NCBI RefSeq assembly: GCF_026168105.1
Contig: NZ_LBMW01000015.1
Location: 93,889-157,888 of the forward strand
DNA: 64,000 nucleotides
Direction of reading: 5' to 3'
Source: Streptomyces hygroscopicus
GTDB lineage: Bacteria > Actinomycetota > Actinomycetes > Streptomycetales > Streptomycetaceae
The translations under genes were made by a program, and so were the position numbers. The stretch's first letter is position 1. Each line of letters opens with the position of its first letter. Shown one piece after another: positions 26,583 to 35,288 of this stretch. The notes beneath the pieces were generated by a model. That model saw nothing but the letters and a program-made list of their open reading frames with translations. It did no database searches and was not told the DNA's origin.

Positions 26583-27533
26583 ATGAGCGTTCGTACCCAG
26601 TCATCCGAGCCGACCGAGGCCGTCCACCGGGCGGGCTTCGCGTGTTTCGTCGGCCGCCCCAACGCGGGCAAGTCCACCCTCACGAACGCTCTGGTCGGGC
26701 AGAAGGTGGCGATCACCTCCAACCGGCCGCAGACGACCCGGCACACGGTACGGGGCATCGTGCACCGGCCGGACGCGCAGCTGATCCTGGTGGACACCCC
26801 TGGCCTGCACAAACCGCGCACGCTGCTGGGCGAGCGGCTGAACGACGTCGTCCGCACGACCTGGGCCGAGGTCGACGTGATCGGCTTCTGTCTGCCCGCC
26901 GACCAGAAGATCGGTCCCGGTGACCGGTTCATCGCCAAGGAGCTGGCGGGGATCAGGAAGACCCCGAAGGTCGCGATCGTCACCAAGACGGACCTCGTGG
27001 ACCCCAAGACCCTGGCCGAGCAGCTGATCGCGGTCGACCAGCTGGGCAAGGAACTGGGGATCGAGTGGGCGGAGATCGTTCCCGTGTCGGCGGTCGGCGA
27101 CCGGCAGGTGGACCTGCTGGCGGATCTGCTGATCCCGCTGTTGCCCGAGGGGCCGGCGCTCTACCCCGAGGGCGACCTGACGGACGAGCCCGAGCAGGTC
27201 ATGGTCGCGGAGCTGATTCGCGAGGCGGCGCTGGAGGGCGTGCGGGACGAGCTGCCGCACTCGATCGCGGTGGTCGTGGAGGAGATGCTGCCGCGTGAGG
27301 ACCGCCCGGCGGACAAGCCGCTCCTCGACATCCACGCGAACGTCTACATCGAGCGGCCCAGCCAGAAGGGCATCATCATCGGCCCGAAGGGCAAGCGCCT
27401 GAAGGAGGTCGGCATCAAGTCCCGCAGGCACATCGAGGCTCTGCTCGGCACCCCGGTGTTCCTCGACCTCCATGTGAAGGTCGCCAAGGACTGGCAGCGC
27501 GACCCGAAGCAGCTGCGTCGGCTGGGCTTCTGA
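26583..27533 (+). CDS. era: GTPase Era
   Basis: Era binds 16S rRNA 3' ends and assists 30S assembly. The 316-aa protein has G1 GRPNAGKST, G2 region ITSNRPQTTRH, G3 DTPGLHKP and G4 TKTDLV, then a KH domain (about 230-305) with IIIGPKGKRLKEVG. ATG 26583 starts MSVRTQSSE; ATG 26574 would add three residues and is closer to AGGGA. It is divergent from amtB and close to the phoH-ybeY group, consistent with a shared role in ribosome biogenesis. Confidence 0.96.
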   Translation: MSVRTQSSEPTEAVHRAGFACFVGRPNAGKSTLTNALVGQKVAITSNRPQTTRHTVRGIVHRPDAQLILVDTPGLHKPRTLLGERLNDVVRTTWAEVDVIGFCLPADQKIGPGDRFIAKELAGIRKTPKVAIVTKTDLVDPKTLAEQLIAVDQLGKELGIEWAEIVPVSAVGDRQVDLLADLLIPLLPEGPALYPEGDLTDEPEQVMVAELIREAALEGVRDELPHSIAVVVEEMLPREDRPADKPLLDIHANVYIERPSQKGIIIGPKGKRLKEVGIKSRRHIEALLGTPVFLDLHVKVAKDWQRDPKQLRRLGF

Positions 27534-27566
27534 GAGGCCGTCGGCACCGGAGCGCTACCGCCGCCC

Positions 27567-27594
27567 GGCACGGGGGCACCCGCGCCCCCGTGCC
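27567..27594. terminator. Bidirectional terminator between era and the GH31 gene
   Basis: A perfect 11-bp stem (GGCACGGGGGC, 27567-27577, with 27584-27594) and 6-nt loop lie between two convergent stop codons. Confidence 0.75.
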
Positions 27595-27601
27595 CGCGCC
27601 T

Positions 27602-29695
27602 TCAGGCGGAGGGCCGCAGGGCGTGCAGGGCCTTGTCGGCACCCTTGGCCCGCAGGTTCACGAAGGCGGGAGTGACGCCGAGGGGCGCGCCGTAGCCCGT
27701 GAGGGTCCTGGGCCCGCGGACGACGGTGCCGTGGTTGACGTCGTACCAGTCGCCCGGCGGCAGATGGACGGTCCGGGTCGCGCGGTCGTCGAGCTGCGGG
27801 GCGGCGAGGACCGCGGGGCCGAGCATCCACTCGTCGGTGACGGTGTAGCCCGCCTTGTCCTGAGGGAAGTCGAAGAAGAGCGGCCGCATGATCGGGTCGC
27901 CGGTCCTCAGCGTCTGCTGCACCTGGTCCCAGATGTAGGGGGCGAGGCGTTCGTGCCGTTCGATCGCGGCGCGGTAGAGGTCGGCGGTCTCCTTGTCGTA
28001 GACGACCTTCCGGCCGGTCGTCACGTCGATGGTGTCCACGGGTGACGTGGAGGAGTACATGAGCGGCTGGAGGGCGGCGGACTGCGCCCAGCGCACCAGC
28101 ACCTGCTTGCCGGGGGCGGGCTCGCCGCCGGAGCCGCCGATCATGTCGGTGGTGACGAAGGGGTAGCCGATCGTGGAGATCGCCAGGTTCTGGGTCACGG
28201 AGGCTCGCAGTGACGCCCAGCCGGTGCCCTTGTCCACCTGCCGGGTGACGAAGCCGGCGCGGTGGGCCGCCGCGTCCCAGTGCACGCGGATACCGACGCC
28301 CTGCAGGTCGAACCCGTCGGCCAGTTCGGCGCCGAGCCGCTGGTAGTCGGTGGGCTTGTAGCCGTCGTGCGGGGCGCACTTGTCGTCGAAGAAGCGGGTG
28401 TCGAACTTCAGTCCGTCGACACCGTAGTCGCTCATCAGCTTTCCGAGCCGACCGGTGTACCAGGCCCTGGCATCGGGGTTGGCGAGGTCGACGATCCCGG
28501 CGGTCCCGTTCCACCAGGTGACGGTGCACGGCTTGGAGGAGTCGGCCGCGTCCCGGAGCAGGTAGCCGTGACCGGCCGCGTACTGGTACTGGTCGGAGTC
28601 GAGGTTGATCCACAGGGTGACCCAGAGGCCGAAGCCGAAGCCGAGGGTGTGGATCGTGCGGGTCATGGCCTTGGGGTCGGGATAGGCCTTCGGGTCGAAG
28701 GTCATGTTCCCGTAGTGGGACTCCCACTTGTCATCGAGCTGGAGGGCGTGCCCGCCGAGGCCGTTGTCGTGCAGCTTCCGCGCGTAGTCGAGGAGCTTGG
28801 CCTGGTCGACGTGGGTGTAGAACTGCGCCCAGGAGTTCCATACGGGCTTGGCGTACTGCGCGTACGTGGCGTCGCTCTTCGCCGGCCTGCCCACGATGCC
28901 GACGTAGTCGCGGTAGACCTCGAGCGGGGTGGACTCCACGAAGACGGTCGCCCGGTAGGGGTCGGCGGACTCGACGTCGAAACGGCCGAGGCCGTCCTTG
29001 CCCTGGTTGATCGCCACGTCCATGACGTGCCCGGTGTCCACGTGCAGCCCGGTCGCGCTCGACGTGTACCAGAACGGGTCGATCATGCTGTAGGAGGCCG
29101 GGCCGAAGGCCGGGTGCACGACCTCGCCGCTGTCGAGCGGCCAGGGCTGGTCGGTGCCGGGCCCGCCCCGCGGGGTGTCGGCCTCGCCATGCCCGTACCA
29201 GTGTCCGGCGGACTTCAGGTCGTAGGCGAGCCCGAGGCGGTCGGGTGCGGCTCCCCTGACGTTCCAGTCGAGTCGGTAGCGGTCCGCGGACGGGGTGACG
29301 CGGGCCTCGACGGTGACGCCGGGAGCGGTCGTGTCGGCGGTGAGGCCGAGGACACCGTCCTTCCAGCTCCAGTGCGTGACCTTGGCGGCGTGCTGCCAGG
29401 TCCCGCCGACGCGGAAGCGCAGGGCGCCGGTGCCCGCGCCCGCGGTGGCCAGGACGCGGGCACCGCCGGTTCGGGCGGTTGCGAGGGAGAGCTGGGAGGT
29501 CGTCACGTGCAGTAAGTAGCCGGGGGCGTTGCCCGAGGGCCGGACGGTCAGGTCCAGTCCGTCGGCTGATGGAGTGATGTCGACGGCGCGGGCCGCTGCG
29601 GCGGCCTGCGCGGGTGCGGTGAGAGCGACGGGAAGGGCCAGGATCAGGGAGAAGGAGCCGAGCAGCGCTCTGAGGCTGCGGGATCGTCCGCGCAC
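27602..29695 (-). CDS. Secreted GH31-family α-glycosidase; carries a TTA codon
   Basis: GTG 29695 (AGAAGG upstream) gives 697 aa with an Arg-rich signal peptide (RGRSRSLRALLGSF, then a hydrophobic run to APAQAAAA). After a β-rich N-terminal domain the GH31 barrel spans about residues 260-600; the nucleophile aspartate is probably in DGLKFDTRFF, with the acid/base aspartate in the FVTTDMIGG region, and RPLFFDFPQD marks the barrel end. Substrate is not predictable; the neighbouring PfkB kinase and sugar-acid dehydratase suggest an unusual sugar. Residue 61 is a TTA leucine (29515-29513), a bldA mark. A consensus promoter overlaid by an inverted repeat lies about 80 bp upstream. Confidence 0.85.
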   Translation of the reverse strand: MRGRSRSLRALLGSFSLILALPVALTAPAQAAAAARAVDITPSADGLDLTVRPSGNAPGYLLHVTTSQLSLATARTGGARVLATAGAGTGALRFRVGGTWQHAAKVTHWSWKDGVLGLTADTTAPGVTVEARVTPSADRYRLDWNVRGAAPDRLGLAYDLKSAGHWYGHGEADTPRGGPGTDQPWPLDSGEVVHPAFGPASYSMIDPFWYTSSATGLHVDTGHVMDVAINQGKDGLGRFDVESADPYRATVFVESTPLEVYRDYVGIVGRPAKSDATYAQYAKPVWNSWAQFYTHVDQAKLLDYARKLHDNGLGGHALQLDDKWESHYGNMTFDPKAYPDPKAMTRTIHTLGFGFGLWVTLWINLDSDQYQYAAGHGYLLRDAADSSKPCTVTWWNGTAGIVDLANPDARAWYTGRLGKLMSDYGVDGLKFDTRFFDDKCAPHDGYKPTDYQRLGAELADGFDLQGVGIRVHWDAAAHRAGFVTRQVDKGTGWASLRASVTQNLAISTIGYPFVTTDMIGGSGGEPAPGKQVLVRWAQSAALQPLMYSSTSPVDTIDVTTGRKVVYDKETADLYRAAIERHERLAPYIWDQVQQTLRTGDPIMRPLFFDFPQDKAGYTVTDEWMLGPAVLAAPQLDDRATRTVHLPPGDWYDVNHGTVVRGPRTLTGYGAPLGVTPAFVNLRAKGADKALHALRPSA

Positions 29696-29760
29696 GACGC
29701 ATGTCCTTCTGGGTTGGGAGTCATGGGTCGGGAAGTGCGGTGACACCTGTGCACAATTAT

Positions 29761-29803
29761 GCTTGATTTCGCCGATAATCAAGCAGCAAACGTCATCTGT
29801 CAA
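29761..29803 (-). promoter_or_regulatory. Consensus promoter with overlapping operator for the GH31 gene
   Basis: On the minus strand TTGACA (29803-29798) and GATTAT (29780-29775) are separated by exactly 17 bp. The -10 box lies inside a perfect inverted repeat GCTTGATT-N8-AATCAAGC (29761-29784), placing the presumed start site under a repressor. The palindrome type is typical of sugar-responsive repressors; the protein is not known. Confidence 0.7.
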
Positions 29804-29926
29804 TGCCGGGTTCCGGTTCGGGGCTCCACGGCGTGCGTTTGCAGCCAGGTGTCAGCCAGCGCTTGACATACGGGAATTGAGGGCCCGCGAAGTGCGCGGG
29901 CGGTGGCGGAGGGAGCCCGGCGCGGC

Positions 29927-31033
29927 TCACGCCGGCCTGCGGAACCCGATGGTCGGCACGGCGCGGCGCCGCGGCCACGGTTCGACGCTCGTCTCCGGAA
30001 CCAGGTTCTCGAGGAACGCGTACCGGCTGAGCGCCGCGGGCTCCTGGTCCTCGTAGGACTGGACCCTGCGCCACCACGCCGCGACCTCGGCCCACCCGGG
30101 CGCCGAGAGCGACCCTCCGAACTCCTGCACGGACAGCGCGGCCGTCAGACCCGCGAAGGCGAGGCGGTCGGCGAGCGGCCACTCGGCCAGCGTGCCGGTG
30201 ACGAAGCCCGCCACGAAGACGTCGCCCGCACCCGTGGGGTCCAGGGCCTCGACGGCGATCGCGGGCACGCTGGCGGTCTCCCCCGTACGCCGGTCCACCG
30301 CGTACGCCCCCTCGGAGCCGAGGGTGACGACGGCCAGGGGCACGTACTCGGTCAGCGCGTGCGCGGCGGCACGCGGGCAGTCGGTGCCCGTGTACCGCAT
30401 GGCCTCCTGCGCGTTCGGCAGGAACGCCTCGCAGTGTTCGAGGTCGGCGAGGCCCGCCAGGTCCCAGACGCCTGTCTCGTCCCAGCCCACGTCGGCGAAG
30501 ATTCGGGTGTCCCGCCCCGCGGCCTCCGCGATCCAGGGGGCGCGCGGGCCGGGCGTCAGCGAGGCGACGGCGGCCCGGGCCCGGGGCGGGCAGGCGGGGG
30601 CGGGCTGCTCCGGGGGCGGCTCATGGCCGTGGGAGACCATGGTGCGCTCCCCCTCGTAGGCCATGGAGACGGTGACCGGAGAGTGCCAGCCGGGGACTCT
30701 TCGCGAGGCCGAGAGGTCGATGCCCTCGCCCCGCGCCAGTTCGTCCCAGCAGTACTCGCCGTAGTGGTCGTCACCGAACGCCGCCGCCAGGGAGGTCTTC
30801 AGGCCGAGGCGGGCCAGCGCGGTGGCCATGTTGGCGACGCCGCCGGGGCTCGACCCCATCCCGCGGGCCCAGGACTCGGTGCCGCGCACGGGGGCGGAGT
30901 CGAGCCCGGTGAAGATGATGTCGAGGAAGACCGTCCCGGTGAGGTAGACGTCCCACGGCGGGTCCCCGGGCACACGCAGAGCGGCAAGGGGGTCGACATG
31001 GGGATGGCAGTACGGTCCCTCTCCGATGGTCAC
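29927..31033 (-). CDS. PfkB-family sugar kinase
   Basis: The 368-aa ribokinase-fold protein has the first signature in SSPGGVANMATALARLG (about residue 62) and the second, with the catalytic aspartate, in DPTGAGDVFVAGF (about 265). It would phosphorylate a sugar or sugar acid. An acidic/Pro-rich insert (HGHEPPPEQPAPACPP) and a C-terminal extension of about 50 residues are unusual. GTG 31033 follows GGGAG. It lies between the GH31 gene and the enolase-family dehydratase on the same strand, 231 and 138 nt away. Confidence 0.88.
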   Translation of the reverse strand: MTIGEGPYCHPHVDPLAALRVPGDPPWDVYLTGTVFLDIIFTGLDSAPVRGTESWARGMGSSPGGVANMATALARLGLKTSLAAAFGDDHYGEYCWDELARGEGIDLSASRRVPGWHSPVTVSMAYEGERTMVSHGHEPPPEQPAPACPPRARAAVASLTPGPRAPWIAEAAGRDTRIFADVGWDETGVWDLAGLADLEHCEAFLPNAQEAMRYTGTDCPRAAAHALTEYVPLAVVTLGSEGAYAVDRRTGETASVPAIAVEALDPTGAGDVFVAGFVTGTLAEWPLADRLAFAGLTAALSVQEFGGSLSAPGWAEVAAWWRRVQSYEDQEPAALSRYAFLENLVPETSVEPWPRRRAVPTIGFRRPA

Positions 31034-31171
31034 GGTGGCTCCCTGGCATGGTGCGGATCCAGCCAGTGTGCACCAATCGCCCCTTCGAGCGGCGCGGGTC
31101 GCACCGGAGTCACCGTTCGCATCCGTCGTGGGGGCGCCCGCCGCCTCCGGCCGGCCGCCACGGGTCGACGG

Positions 31172-32482
31172 CTACCAGCGGGGCACGGTCGGTGTCACCC
31201 ACTCGGGGTCCGCGACGCGCATCGCCGCGTCGTCGTCGCGGTCGCGCAGGGTGCCGTCGTCGTCGAGCCAGCGCCGATGCAGGGCGGCCAGCCGGTCGCG
31301 GTCCAGGGTGACGCCGAGACCCGGGCCCTCCGGAACGGCGATCCTGCCGCCGCGGAACGCGAGGCGCTCGGTGATGACGTCCTCGGACTGCCAGGGGTAG
31401 TGGGTGTCGCACGCGTGGTGGAGGCCGGGCACGGTGGAGGCGACATGGGTCATCGCGGCGAGGGAGATGCCGAGGTGCGTGTTGGAGTGCATGGACATCC
31501 CGACCCCGAAGGCGCGGCAGACGGCGGCAAGTTCACGCGTGTTGCGCAGACCGCCCCAGTAGTGGTGGTCGGAGAGGACCACCTGGACGGCGCCGCGCCG
31601 GAACGCCTCCTCGATCTCGGCGAAGGTGGTCACGCACATGTTGGTGGCGAGTGGCACGTCGGTCCCCGCCGCGACCTCGGCCATGGCGGGTGTGCCGAGC
31701 GCGGGGTCCTCCAGGTACTCGAGGACATCGCCCAGCTCCCGGGCCACCTTCAGCGAGGTCTCCACCGACCAGGCACCGTTGGGGTCCAGGCGCAGCGGAT
31801 GCCCGGGGAAGGCCTCGGCGAGGGCGCGGATCGCGGCGGCCTCCCGGTCCGGTGGGAAGACCCCGCCCTTGAGCTTGAAGGACGTGAAGCCGTACCGCTC
31901 CTTGAACGCGCGGGCCTGCGCGACGACCCCGTCCGGATCGAGGGCGGCGCCCCAGCCGTCCTTCTCGCACACCACGCCCTCGGGGTGGTCGGCCCACCGG
32001 TAGAAGAGGTACGCGCTGTACTCGACCTCGTCGCGCACCTTGCCGCCGAGCAACGTGTGCACGGGCAGGCCGAGCACCTTGCCGAGGGCGTCGAGGCAGG
32101 CGACCTCGAAGGCGGAGACGACTGACAGGCGCAGCTTGTCGGCGGTCTGCACACCGCGCAGGCCGCCGACGCCGATCTGGTCCTCGACCCGGGACCGGTG
32201 GACGGCGACCTCGTCGGCGACGGTGAACAGCCCGTTCAGATCCGTGACCTGGCGTCCGTTCAGCCGGTCGGCGAAGGGCCGGGCCAGCTCCAGGTACCTG
32301 GTGTCGCCGTACGTCTCGCCGACCCCGGTGGTCCCGTCGGCGGTCACCACCTCCACGATCAGCCGGGGCGTGTACGGCTGGTGGACGCCCTGAGTGTTGA
32401 GCAGCGGCGGGTCGGCGACCAGGATCGGCGTCAGCCGCACCTCGGCGATGGACAGGTCACGGGACCGGGTCCCCTGCGCCAT
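31172..32482 (-). CDS. Enolase-superfamily sugar-acid dehydratase (glucarate dehydratase-like)
   Basis: The 436-aa protein matches the mandelate racemase/glucarate dehydratase branch: K-x-K catalytic pair in SFKLKGG, metal ligands in LRLDPNGAWS, LEDPAL and ATNMC, and the His/Asn motif MHSNTHLGIS that is diagnostic of glucarate dehydratases (SDHHYWGG supplies the paired Asp). It would dehydrate D-glucarate or a stereoisomer to 5-keto-4-deoxyglucarate. ATG 32482 has GGGGAG six bases upstream; the frame extends further but without a ribosome site. It fits with the kinase and the divergent MFS transporter as a sugar-acid catabolic set. Confidence 0.88.
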   Translation of the reverse strand: MAQGTRSRDLSIAEVRLTPILVADPPLLNTQGVHQPYTPRLIVEVVTADGTTGVGETYGDTRYLELARPFADRLNGRQVTDLNGLFTVADEVAVHRSRVEDQIGVGGLRGVQTADKLRLSVVSAFEVACLDALGKVLGLPVHTLLGGKVRDEVEYSAYLFYRWADHPEGVVCEKDGWGAALDPDGVVAQARAFKERYGFTSFKLKGGVFPPDREAAAIRALAEAFPGHPLRLDPNGAWSVETSLKVARELGDVLEYLEDPALGTPAMAEVAAGTDVPLATNMCVTTFAEIEEAFRRGAVQVVLSDHHYWGGLRNTRELAAVCRAFGVGMSMHSNTHLGISLAAMTHVASTVPGLHHACDTHYPWQSEDVITERLAFRGGRIAVPEGPGLGVTLDRDRLAALHRRWLDDDGTLRDRDDDAAMRVADPEWVTPTVPRW

Positions 32483-32523
32483 AGTGAACTCCCCATTGAG
32501 ACGCCATCCATATATGAGGACAG

Positions 32524-32553
32524 AGATTAGATAGACGAACAGTGAGGCGTCAA
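32524..32553 (-). promoter_or_regulatory. Promoter of the glucarate-dehydratase-like gene
   Basis: On the minus strand TTGACG (32553-32548) and TAATCT (32529-32524) are 18 bp apart, 41 bp before the ATG, in an AT-rich patch rare for this window. Confidence 0.6.
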
Positions 32554-32790
32554 TGACGGGCACGGGCACGCATTCCGGCCGATGGAAGGCACGCACGTTG
32601 GCCGCACTTTGGCCCACGCGGCTACCCGACTCCATCCACTCCAAACTCACATGTGATCCACATCACACACCCCGCGCTTCTTCTCGAACCGCGCGCTTGA
32701 TACAAATTGCCCGCGCGTTCCTGTCGGTCGACGGACGGCGCCCCAACCCCCTTTTTCCGAGCCGCCCTTCCGCATGCCCTGGGAACGCCC

Positions 32791-34170
32791 GTGTCCTCCC
32801 GCACCAACCCGCCCTGGTCCCTGGTCGCCCTCTTCACCGCCGGGTACCTCGCCGCGTACCTCCTGCCCACCACCGTCGACAGGCTCAGCTCCGGCCTGGC
32901 GCTCAGCGCCACCGAGGCCGGCTCCATCGGCAGTGCCCTGCTGCTGAGTTCGGCCGGCGCGGGCTTCCTGCTCGCCGCCCACGTCCACCGCATCGGGCCG
33001 CGCCGCCTCGCCCGGGCCGGCCTCCTGCTCGCGGCCGTCGGCCACGGCACGGCCGCCCTCTGCGACAGCCTCCCCGTGGTCGTCGCGGGAGCGGTCGTCG
33101 GCGGGTTCGGATCCGGTACGGTCACCACGGTCGCCGCGACCGGCATCGCCGCCATGGGGGCGCCCCGTGCTCGAACGGAGTCGAGAGCGTGGGCGAGCGA
33201 CCCCCACCGGGCCTCCACGCTGGGCCTGCTGAGCGTCTCCGCGCTCGCGGGCGCGGTCTATCTGACGGTCCCCCACCTCGGCCCGGGCCACGGTCTCCCG
33301 CTCGCCGCGATCGCGCTCACCGCGCTGCTGGTGTGGCCCGCGGCCGGCCGTCTGACGAGCCCCGCGCCGACGGCCACGGCTCCCCGCGGGACGGGCCGCC
33401 TGCCCCACCCCCGCTCCGGTCTCGTCCTGGCCGCCGGGATCCTCTGCTGGTCCCTCGCCCAGAACTCCCTGTGGGGCGTCAGCGGACGCATCGGCCTCGC
33501 CCAGGCGCACCTCACGGAGGTCACCGTCGGCGTGGTCTTCGCGATCGCGCTCGGCGCCGGACTGCTCGGCGTGATCGGCGCGGGCATGCTCGGTCCGCGC
33601 CTCGGCAGCGCGGTCCCCATCGGCGCGGGCACCGCGCTGATCGCCGCCTGTATCGCGCTCAGCGCCCGCGCCACCGGCCTCGGCACCTTCGCGACGGGCG
33701 AGATCGCCTGGAACATCCTCTACCCGATCGTGCTGTCATATCTGATCGGCCTTGCCGCCTCCCTCGACCAGCGCGGCCGCTGGGCGGTCCTCGTGGGCTC
33801 GGCGTCCTCGCTGGGCACGGCGGCGGGCCCGCTCATCGGCAGCGTGCTCTCCGCCCGGGCAGGTTTCCCGGCGATGGGCGCCATCCTCGCCACCGGTCTG
33901 TTCGCCATCACACTCCCGCTGACCGCGGTCGCCCTGCACACCGGCGGCCGGCCGCTCCTGCCGGGCGTGGTGCGCCGCCGCGGGGGCACCCCGGCCGCCG
34001 TGGTCGCCGCGGCGACCGGCACGCCCGCGGGCTCGGTGCCGACGGTCGGTGCGCCGGAGCAGCCGGTGGTGGAGATCCCGCTCGGCACACCGGCGAGTCC
34101 GGTTCGGCAGGCGTACAGCACGGCAGGGCCCCGGCAGGCGACCGCCGCACCGGGATCCGGGAACCGCTGA
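32791..34170 (+). CDS. MFS transporter
   Basis: About twelve hydrophobic segments run from residue 8 to 395, followed by a 60-residue Pro/Gly/Thr-rich tail. GTG 32791 (MSSRTNPPWSLVALF) is chosen because the first helix starts at once; an ATG at 32707 would add an Arg-rich extension. The divergent position to the glucarate-dehydratase-like gene suggests sugar-acid transport. The central cytoplasmic loop (GAPRARTESRAWASD) is encoded by an interspersed repeat also present in the other MFS gene. Confidence 0.8.
   Translation: MSSRTNPPWSLVALFTAGYLAAYLLPTTVDRLSSGLALSATEAGSIGSALLLSSAGAGFLLAAHVHRIGPRRLARAGLLLAAVGHGTAALCDSLPVVVAGAVVGGFGSGTVTTVAATGIAAMGAPRARTESRAWASDPHRASTLGLLSVSALAGAVYLTVPHLGPGHGLPLAAIALTALLVWPAAGRLTSPAPTATAPRGTGRLPHPRSGLVLAAGILCWSLAQNSLWGVSGRIGLAQAHLTEVTVGVVFAIALGAGLLGVIGAGMLGPRLGSAVPIGAGTALIAACIALSARATGLGTFATGEIAWNILYPIVLSYLIGLAASLDQRGRWAVLVGSASSLGTAAGPLIGSVLSARAGFPAMGAILATGLFAITLPLTAVALHTGGRPLLPGVVRRRGGTPAAVVAAATGTPAGSVPTVGAPEQPVVEIPLGTPASPVRQAYSTAGPRQATAAPGSGNR
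33156..33206 (+). repeat. Short interspersed element inside the MFS gene (copy 2)
   Basis: This stretch (core TGCTCGAACGGAGTCGAGAG) aligns with the reverse complement of 19422-19461 over about 40 bp with few differences and no frame disruption. It adds an Arg/Ser/Ala-rich loop between two predicted helices. Confidence 0.6.
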
Positions 34171-34222
34171 GCGGTGTCCGGCACTCCGCGCCCTGCGCGA
34201 ACGGCCGGACACCACCTGGCCG

Positions 34223-35242
34223 CTACGCGAACTCGTACGCCTCCACCTCGGCGAGGTAGCGCGCCCGCCGTTCCTCGTCGTGCTCCAGGAAGGAGGAGAC
34301 GAAGGAGTTGCGGGCCAGCTCGCGCATCTGTTCCCTGCTCAGGCCGAGGGTTTCGTGCACGGCGTGGAAGTTGTCCGCGACATATCCGCCGAAGTACGCG
34401 GGGTCGTCGGAGTTGACGGTGCACAGCAGCCCGGCGTCGAGCATCGCGGGCAGCGGGTGGTCCGCCAGGGTGTCCACGGCGCGCAGCCGGACGTTGGACA
34501 GCGGGCAGAGCGTCAGCGGCACCCGCTCGCGCACCAGCCGCTCGACGAGCGCCGGGTCCTCCATGCAGCGCAGTCCATGGTCGACGCGCTCGACGCCGAG
34601 CACATCGAGGGCCTCGGTGATGTACTGCGGCGGCCCCTCCTCACCGGCGTGCGCGACCCGGCGCAGCCCGAGGGCGGCGGCGGCCTCGTACACCTCGCGG
34701 AACTTGGCCGGCGGGTGTCCGACCTCGGCCGAGTCGAGGCCGACGCCCACGATCCGGTCGAGGTAGGGCTCCGCCGCCCGCAGCGTCTCGAGGGCCGAGT
34801 CGGCCGGCTCGTCACGCAGGAAGCACAGGATCAGCTGGGTGGAGACGCCGTGGTTCTCCTCGCTGCGGCCGAGCGCGCGCCACAGACCCTCGACGACCGT
34901 CCCCATCGGTACGCCCCGGGCGATGTGGGCCTGCGGATCGAAGAAGATCTCGGCGTGCCGCACGCCCTGCGCGGCGGCCCGCTCGAGGTAGGCGTTCGCG
35001 AGGTCCTCGAAGTCCAGCTCGGTCCGCAGCACGGCCATGAGCTCGTAGTACAGGTTCAGGAAGGACTGGAGGTCCTCGAAGGCGTAGGCCGTGCGCAGCT
35101 GCTCGGTGTCGGCGTAGGGCAGTTCGACGCCGTTGCGCTCGGCGAGCGCGAAGGCCAGCTCGGGTTCGAGGGTGCCCTCGATGTGGAGGTGCAGTTCGGC
35201 TTTGGGGAGCGGGAGGGGCATCGACATATCGTACGAGGGCAT
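34223..35242 (-). CDS. add: Adenosine deaminase family protein
   Basis: The 339-aa TIM-barrel amidohydrolase has the metal motif KAELHLHIEGTLEPE, the catalytic AHAGEEGPP, DHGLRC, and the aspartate pair VNSDDPAYF. These deaminate adenosine, or adenine in some branches (the HLHIEGTLEPEL form is common to the adenine-deaminase-like group), in purine salvage. ATG 35242 (GGCGG upstream) is chosen; ATGs at 35227 and 35221 are also possible. Upstream, a near-repeat of CGCGCCACTT occurs three times within 40 bp. Confidence 0.92.
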   Translation of the reverse strand: MPSYDMSMPLPLPKAELHLHIEGTLEPELAFALAERNGVELPYADTEQLRTAYAFEDLQSFLNLYYELMAVLRTELDFEDLANAYLERAAAQGVRHAEIFFDPQAHIARGVPMGTVVEGLWRALGRSEENHGVSTQLILCFLRDEPADSALETLRAAEPYLDRIVGVGLDSAEVGHPPAKFREVYEAAAALGLRRVAHAGEEGPPQYITEALDVLGVERVDHGLRCMEDPALVERLVRERVPLTLCPLSNVRLRAVDTLADHPLPAMLDAGLLCTVNSDDPAYFGGYVADNFHAVHETLGLSREQMRELARNSFVSSFLEHDEERRARYLAEVEAYEFA

Positions 35243-35288
35243 ACCGCCACTTGCGTCGCGCCACTTCCGTCGCGCCACTGCCCCGCCG

